Program-made: the position numbers and the translations under genes | Origin: Laetiporus sulphureus 93-53 | Taxonomy: Eukaryota > Basidiomycota > Agaricomycetes > Polyporales > Laetiporaceae | Direction: 5' to 3' | DNA: 64,000 bases | Assembly: GCF_001632365.1 (NCBI RefSeq) | Contig: NW_024468553.1 | Location: 277,046-341,045, forward strand | Notes under the pieces: model-generated | What the model was told of the DNA's origin: nothing | The model's database searches: none | The model's input: only the letters and a program-made list of their open reading frames with translations | In this document: piece by piece, positions 57,450 to 64,000 of the stretch | Numbering within the stretch: the stretch's first letter is position 1 | Layout: each line of letters opens with the position of its first letter

Positions 57450-59680
57450 TACAAAAAGTAAACATACTGCTGACATTCATCGATGTCATTTGGCTTTCAT
57501 TTTCTCGATGGCTGATGAGGTATATATTTCTGGTATTATATGTAACTCATGTTGTTCTCTCAGTATGGACTGCCAGTATGTATAAGTATGCAGAGCGCAT
57601 AGTACTTGAGATCTGATCCTGAGCCACCGTATGATGGATGTGGCCATCTTTGGTTTGGGTGGTAAAGTCATCAATCGTGCTGAGGTTGGATTTTTTTGCA
57701 GTCTTCTATATTGTGGCATTACTTTGTGCTTGTGAAAAAATGTTGGCTTGATATGAGGGCAGTTGATGTTCACAAATTTCCTCGAAATACAGGTGGCAAG
57801 TTGTCACTCATTGAGTGATGGATAAATCTCACTCAGTGCTTATTGTTTGTTCCTGAAATGGTAGAGCAGGAAATTTCCTTTAGGAGATGGACATTTAAAT
57901 TTGTATTTGGTAAGTACCAGCTGTTCTCCAGCCACCACTGTGGAAAAAGGGGGGGTTGGTGTTTACTGATTTTCTTGAAGTATGGGCTTCAAGTCATCAC
58001 TCATTGAGTTAATTGGAAGCTCCATTCAGCACTTATGTTCATTCCCAAAATGGTCAGGTGAGAAATTCACCAAAAAAATGAGCAACAATTTCCTCATTTG
58101 ATATGGACATCTGTTGCTGGATCAGGATGTGACACTTATTTGTTTGACTTAGTGCCCAAATCGAAGTGTCTCCAGTGATTTGTTGGCAAAGTCACAGTCA
58201 GTGTGCAGATGGGATGGTTTTTGAGGCTGCTGTATCCCAGAGGAAGTTGGCACTTCTGTATTATGCTGAAGCTGAGAGACATTATGCTTTGTGAATTAAA
58301 ACTATCCTCAATATATTTCTCTCATGGGCAGGTTTTCTGGAAGAAAACATTTTTTGAGTAATGCTCCACGTTGTGGAGGTTCATGAGAAAAAGCATCTTT
58401 GCTATCACATCTGACCCTATGTGCAAGAGGAGCTGAATGTGGTCCTCTCTATTCTGACTGCATGTCGATGTAGATATGTAGGAGGACAGTTGTTGCAAGT
58501 GAAAGGAACCATGATGATAGAGATGCTTTTGTAATCTCTTGATTTATTTATCATTTATATGAATGTTTAAATGGTCTTTTTTGTCATGCTGGCCATTGAT
58601 GAAAAGGCTTTTCATGATTATATATCAGTCACAATTTGGAAAATCAACTGAATATGGTTTTCTTCTTGTAGATTCTTTCTGTTTGTATTAGTGTAGGGAG
58701 TAAATAGTAGCTCATGAAATGAAAACTTACCGCTATGCTCATGGCCTGTTTGGTCACATTTGGTTTTTGTCGTTGACTTTCCATCACAGCGATGGTCAGT
58801 ATGACGCTAAATCTGTTTGCATTTGTGCAAAATGTCTGGGCTGAGGGCGGTCATGGTGTTGGTCAATAATTTTCTTCTTCCAGTATGTACATTTATTATA
58901 CAGGCATTTGAAGATGCATTTACATGCCAATGTTGACCGTTGTGATGGCAGATTAATGAACTGGTTTCAGAGATTACTTCTCAGGCTGATATATTCTTCT
59001 CAGATTCATGGAGGTTGTGGCACTGACTTGAGTTGCTAATGTGTTGATATTGTGATGTAAACTCTTCTTTGTGGCTCTGGACATCTGACGTTCTGCGCCA
59101 CACTTTCCTGATGTGGCTGAACATGCATGGATCACTGATCACAACATTCTAAATGGGGTTAACCACCAGTGAGGTGGTTCTTTTGTCAAGCGTGGATCAA
59201 CAACATGTGTTCATATCAGAACTCTCAGTTTTCTGGGCCTTGTGAGCATTCAGTTATTGTTGGTAGCGGCTGATAATAACATTCTCGATGAAGTTTCTGA
59301 CTCGAAGATTCCTTTATTTGGTGATATCATCACGTTTGAGAACGGTGTCATTGGTGGAAGATATTTTCTGAGGATGACAAGTATCTGTGAGCAGAAAATA
59401 CAGATTTCATTGCTTCTCTGATGTTCTCATGCTTATCATTCACATGCTCCATGTTCTGGTATCCCTCATGGGGTTCACCCTTGCTGTGTCAGTGTTGTTG
59501 AGGTACGTGTTGGTCTCTGAATAGGTCAGTATAAAATGTTATAAGTAGGGTTGTCTGTCCACAGACAGTGGTGTTTGCACAGTGTGGAGGGTCAAGTTCA
59601 TTTAGATGAAGATGAGGGCTATATATTCTCATGAGATATGAGCACTTCTTACAGCATTTGAAAAATGAGGATGTTGCGTT
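57450..59680. other. AT-rich repeat DNA without a gene
   Basis: No coding frame above background on either strand. About 57785-57880 and 57970-58070 are a diverged local duplication (TCACTCATTGAGT, CTCAGTGCTTAT / TTCAGCACTTAT, AATGGTMRGRNGAGAAATT words in the same order). Nothing else recognised. Confidence 0.4.
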
Positions 59681-60173
59681 CACATGCATTTACCACATAT
59701 TGGTCACATAAAGGCAGGTCATTCAGGAGTTCTACTCCCCCTCCCTCATTCTGCTGCTGCTAGTACCTCTGCTCACTTTCTTCACTACCCATTCATCCCT
59801 TCTGCCATGTCTGCATCCTCTCAGTTGGTGATCTCTGATAATGATGTGGCGTTGATCCTACAAAGCTTGCTTCACAACATATTGACATGGATTTCACATG
59901 CACAGGTGATCGTTCTGCCATGGGTCCCTCCTATGGACGACTCCTCTATTAACTTCTGGTGGAGAGAGTTGTTTGAGCTCTATGGATTGTTGGTAAGCTT
60001 GTACTAGGTTTCCTGAGTTCAATGAAATGTATTGACTGTCACCAGAGTAAGTTAGTCATTGTGAGATATGCGCTTGCTCGATGTGGGGTCAACATTTGTC
60101 AGCCGATTTGTATGAGATATATGCAACTGCACACATGAGGATGGAGATGATGGTGCAGTCTACATTTTATCAG

Positions 60174-60862
60174 TGTTATGAAGTGTTCCCTGCTAGAACG
60201 TTCAGAACCACGTGTGCTTTCTCACACGTACTAGTCCACAGCGTGGACAGAGACTTAGATACCAAATATACCTAACGTCTCCAATAGTCAAGCAGACTAT
60301 TAGCAGGGTTTATAGTGTGGTCAAGCCTAGTAGATGATGTAGCAGTGAGGTCCTCACTCTACCCTTGCTAGGCCTTGGCTGCTACAGCTACTGCACGTTC
60401 ACCCGCAGGTTACTAGGTTCGCTGTTCTGACTCTAGCAAGCGTATGAGCTTACTACCTCTTGAGAGCGAGTACGATTGCACGAGGGTTCTAGAACTGAGA
60501 ACATTCAGAGTCACAGGTGGAAGAGGTTATCTTCCAGCTGCTGCTCTGCCCCTTTATATAGTCGCAGACCTATAGTCTGGGGTACTAGTACAAGGGGTCT
60601 CCTACAGCTATTCATAGAGTAAATGAAATAGACCGAGACAAATACTAACCACTGCAAGCCAAGTAATTGGCGAGCTAATGTTAGTACAGGTGAAATAGAA
60701 ACCTGAAACATGAAGGTCTTGTTTGCATGGCCTGAGTGAGTAAATCATAAAAACGAAAACTGCTAACCCTAGAATATGTCCACAAGACCTATGAACCATA
60801 AATAGTAAGTGTCACGTGCAACGTAAACTGTCACGTGACCATGAAGCGCTGAAACTGTAACA
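60174..60862 (-). mobile_element. Solo LTR with 5-bp target duplication
   Basis: 689 bp, starts TGTTATG and ends GTAACA (inverted TGTTA/TAACA ends). ATCAG lies directly before (60169-60173) and after (60863-60867). A TATA-like box (GACTATATAAAGG on -) near 60552-60563 indicates orientation. No internal coding region, so it is what remains after LTR-LTR recombination. Unrelated to the LTRs of the other two elements by inspection. Confidence 0.85.
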
Positions 60863-61089
60863 ATCAGTCAGATGTGATGCATGTGTTGAATTCACTTGAT
60901 GAACATGGAATCATCCCGACCAGGTCTGCCATGGTTTATATTTACCATTTGATTGATAATGCTCATGTTACCATGCACATCCTTCATTGTGTATTTCCTG
61001 GTCAAGCAGGTGACATCCTCATCCAAATTCTGGATGAGATAATCGAGGATGAGGTCCAGGCAAGCACGGTCCCAGTAATGCCCATGGTA

Positions 61090-61475
61090 TTATCTTTAAT
61101 GGGTCAGTCAGCAGTCACTTCATCATCTTTGGCATGCTCTGGAGCATCATCAGTCACTGGAAGATTAGTTCCTCATGAGCTGTCATGATCGATTATGGTT
61201 CCCTCCTCCTCAGTTTTCACAAACCCACGTCAACCTTCATCATCATCTTTACTGGCCACTGTTGATCGTGGTGCTGCAGTTGCATCATCTGCCATCATTG
61301 GTTCATCATCTTCAGCATGTCCTGGAGTGTCACCAGTCACTGGGTGATCTATTTATCACCAGCCATCGTGATCAATTCTGGTTCCCTCTTCCTTGGCTTC
61401 CATGAACCCACCCCAGCCTTCGACATCCTCTTTGCAAACCACTGTGGATCATGATGCTGCAGTTGCACTGTCTGT
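61090..61475 (+). repeat. Tandem duplication of about 190 bp inside the Cys-rich gene
   Basis: About 61115-61290 and 61300-61475 align: CATCATCTTTGGCATG / CATCATCTTCAGCATG, CAGTCACTGG, TGGTTCCCTC, TTCATCATC / TTCGACATC, GGTGCTGCAGTTGCA / GATGCTGCAGTTGCA. Both copies share an in-frame TGA at the same site. Confidence 0.7.
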
Positions 61476-63105
61476 GGCTGTTTCATTTATTGAACATATC
61501 AGATGCCATCATGGTGGTATGGAGCCTCCACAAAGGTCCTTTGGATTTGGCAAGGTCACCACTGATCGAGGGATTGGTCTCGATCAGAATGTGAGTTCCA
61601 GATTTGGATATGTTATTGATATTTGACCTTTCTTTATTAGGAGCCATGCATCGAACATGATTATCCTGCAGCAGCAGCAAATCTTTCAGAGAGGGCAGAA
61701 AAGCTGTCAAATGTGGAGGTACCACTTTCTATATGTTTGGTTTGTTTCTCAGTTGACAACTCTGCTTTAAGATGGTCAATAGATTTGAAGACTGCATAGA
61801 AGGAGATGTCAAATTGGCTGCGGATGGGCCTGAACCATCATCATCGGTATGTTTGTTTCATGGTTATATATCACTTTTTACCAACTCGTAATCATTAGGA
61901 GCCCTCTGCATCTCAGCCATTGGTGGCAGGCAATGATTCAGCTGCGGGACCATCATGAAACTGGGCAGAACCATCATCTTCGATCACAGAGCATCACAAA
62001 CTCAAACGAGAGGTATCCATTCTCAATATTGACACTCTTTGGGTCACATCTCCTCCACCAGGATCACCGCCTTCGACTTCTGCTCTGATTGTCATCAATG
62101 CTGAAGTGGTGTCTCAGGTAACAGTTCCATTTTCATTTTTAAGCAACATTCTTATGCTTCTGGTTATGGTAGGTGGACGACCACACTTATGTGAGCATCG
62201 AGAACCTGAGTCAGCACCTAAAGCCACAGTTTGCCAAAGTTTGATTGGCCAAGCCACTGTGCAATGAGTGTCGAGACCTGCACGAACTCTGTCAGTGGGA
62301 CAGGTGTGGGCATTCTTGCCAGCAGTGCCTTTTAAGAAAGGGGATATGCCAGTTGGCAAAGCTCTACTCCAAGAAAGATAGCGGGATTCATATGTTTTTA
62401 TTTTATTTCTATTCTCCGTGCTAACTGTGATCTGAGTAGAGTTTTCGCAGTTCATTGGGCTGGATAATGTTACGCCCAGTCAACCAATCCTCGTGCAATG
62501 GCCTTTGTATGGGCTGCCATCAGAGGTATGAGGTGCATTGCTTGTGGAGATCAGCCCACAGCTGCATTTACCTTCGTTGATCATGTGCTCTGCTGGAGGA
62601 GAGCAAGGTACAATGCTGAAGCTGATTGGCTCAACCTTAGGGGGCAGTCATTCACGATGACAGGCAAAACCTGAATCATCACGTCTCCTGGCTGTGCCTT
62701 CGACTCCACAACCTGGGCCATCTCATCTCCACTTATCATATCTCCACCCAGCACCCTCAGCTCAGGATCCTGCTGCATCATGTTCACTTCAATACATACT
62801 GCTGCCCGCTGAGGGCTCTTGAGGGGTTAAGCATCCATGGAAGTTTACAGTGGATGAACATCAATTATCATTGTTGACTTCAGATGACCACGAAAAAGAA
62901 GATGAACTGGATGTGATCCATATGCTGTGGTGAATCCACTGGCTTGCACAACGATGACAGCTCAAGTCCTCAGCAAATGCATCCAATGCCCATGTGGAGG
63001 CAGTGAATGAGCCTAGTGATGATAAAGATGATTTGACAGAGGAGGATGAGGAGCCGGTAGAGAGTAACAAGGGAAAGGGCAAGCAAAGGGCATGCAAGTA
63101 GGACA

Positions 63106-63446
63106 TGGATCCATAGATGTGAACAGTCAGGTACGTGTTTTGACCTTTTATGCTGTATTCACAGCCTAGGAGACTTAAAGGCTGGGTTCAACATCTGGCT
63201 AATAATGTAGTTTGGTTCTCCACGTATTTTGGAAATGTGTCACATTCTGTTTGTCTCTTTGTACCAGTTTATTGAATAAAATTCGCTTAACCCATTATAA
63301 GGCAAACCTAAACGAAGCCAGTTTGCAGGTGCATTGGAGACCACATCTGACTGGAGAAAAACAGCAGTTATGATTATCATTCAAAAGTATTCCTTTTGTA
63401 CTAATCATGGCTCCTCCTAGGACTCCATCTGTACTATTTCATCCAA
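63106..63446. other. Intergenic region
   Basis: Between the Cys-rich pseudogene (+) and the partial - gene. No feature seen. Confidence 0.4.
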
Positions 63447-64000
63447 TTACTCATCAACACTTTGTTCACTCAGATCGTCATCTTTGTCTGCATCCTTGAT
63501 ACCTTCCAGGTCCTTCTTTTTCTGAGAGCATAATTTATCACTTCCTTTCAATGTTGAGCCGTCAAGGCCAAGTTGCGCCTTCTGCTTCCCAAGTCTGGGT
63601 AAAAACTCTGCTGCCCTCAGAATCTTGCAGAGGGTATGCTCTAAAAAAATGTGGTCGTATCGCAGGTCTTCAATCTCTTTCATGGAAAATTCATCTCGTA
63701 TGAATCTGTCGACTTTGCTAAGTGCATTGATCACACTTTCTTTCCCGGGTTTTTTTGGTCTCCCTAAGCGGAAGGAGGTCAAGGAGCCGTAAACCTTTCA
63801 AGGCACCAGAATTGAGATTGACAATGGAATCTGTGACCTCTTCCATTGTAGGTGACTTGATGATTCTGGCATATACCATATCCATGCATGTGAGATATTG
63901 TGCGAGAGGCCCAAAATTCTTAATTGACTTAGAAGTGGTATCCACGGTTGCCGACTGATCTCCTCCCTTTTCAGCTGTTCTCAACTGTTTCAGTGCTTCT
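63447..64000 (-). CDS. Partial gene at the right edge, unknown family
   Basis: Read on -: MRTAEKGGDQSATVDTTSKS...YLTCMDMVYARIIKSP...LNSGALKGLRLL, then in the next frame TSFRLGRPKKPGKESVINAL...VDRFIRDEFSMKEIEDLRYD...ARAAEFLPRLG-like, ending KDADKDDDLSEQSVDE at a stop (63447). The two parts join through a +1 shift near 63775 or a small intron not identified. The basic RLGRPKKPGK stretch and acidic end suggest a nuclear protein. The upstream part lies beyond the window. Could be a pseudogene. Confidence 0.4.

Larger units (their letters stand above)
59805..63105 (+). pseudogene. Decayed multi-exon gene with Cys cluster, interrupted by a solo LTR
   Basis: Starts at ATG near 59806 (MSASSQLVISDNDVALIL...PWVPPMDDSSINFWWREL) up to a GTAAGC donor at 59992. 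After a CACCAG acceptor it continues SKLVIVRYALARCGVNIC. The next frame (HMRMEMMVQSTFYQ) is broken by the LTR and resumes after it as SDVMHVLNSLDEHGIIP. Later exon-like pieces end at GT donors: EPCIEHDYPAAAANLSE (61643-61720), EPSASQPLVAGNDSAAG (61899-62010), and a Cys cluster KPLCNECRDLHELCQW...CGHSCQQCLLRKGIC (62171-62390). GMRCIACGDQPTAAFTF and an acidic end (DDKDDLTEEDEEPVES) follow to about 63100. Several in-frame TGAs replace expected CGA. The Cys cluster resembles those of repeated basidiomycete ORFs; family not assigned. Confidence 0.5.

Overview
The window reads as genomic DNA of a filamentous basidiomycete, most likely a mushroom-forming Agaricomycete. Genes are split by many short GT-AG introns (mostly 45-80 bp). 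The recognisable proteins are fungal (Tup1, SFB3/Sec24-type, BUD13, RPC19/AC19, an HCNGP/SAP30BP-type protein, a class I phosphodiesterase), and two groups look basidiomycete-specific (DUF6533 membrane proteins, DUF6589 proteins). No rRNA, confident tRNA, CRISPR or prokaryotic operon was seen.

Region 1 (1-30.4 kb) is compact, moderately GC-rich and gene-dense. In order it holds: the 3' part of a cyclic-nucleotide phosphodiesterase (+); a coiled-coil protein (-) head-to-head with an SFB3/LST1-like COPII cargo adaptor (+) across only 138 bp; a 202-codon hypothetical gene (-); RPC19, the shared Pol I/III subunit (+); an enolase-superfamily sugar-acid dehydratase like L-fuconate dehydratase/ENOSF1 (-); two tandem paralogues of a small protein with a glycine-rich hydrophobic segment (-), plus the flank of a decayed third copy; an F-box/LRR-like protein (+); a DUF6533 seven-helix-type protein (+) followed by a decayed paralogue; BUD13 (-); a small possible pseudogene (-); TUP1 (-, ten exons); and an HCNGP/SAP30BP-like gene (-).

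Region 2 (30.5-64 kb) is AT-richer and consists almost entirely of decayed mobile DNA. A 5.5-kb Ty1/copia element (30746-36261) has matching LTRs, a perfect 5-bp target duplication and an inverted integrase block. An 8.2-kb Ty3/gypsy chromovirus (43259-51444, coding on -) carries gag, protease, RT, RNase H, integrase, chromodomain and, unusually, a C-terminal dUTPase. It has a perfect 5-bp target duplication and sits inside a degenerate DUF6589-type gene whose two halves lie on either side. Two long-inverted-repeat (foldback) elements with internal arrays of a TAGTACTAGCATAGTACTAAC-like unit lie at 36.5-37.4 and 52.3-53.4 kb, and several other dispersed repeat families occur in 2-5 copies. At 59.8-63.1 kb a decayed multi-exon Cys-rich gene is interrupted by a solo LTR (60174-60862, 5-bp duplication). 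A partial gene runs off the right edge.

Across region 2, in-frame stops are repeatedly TGA where the surrounding protein suggests arginine (CGA). This points to CpG-to-TpG decay from cytosine methylation or a RIP-like process. All splice sites were read by eye from frame continuity and family conservation.
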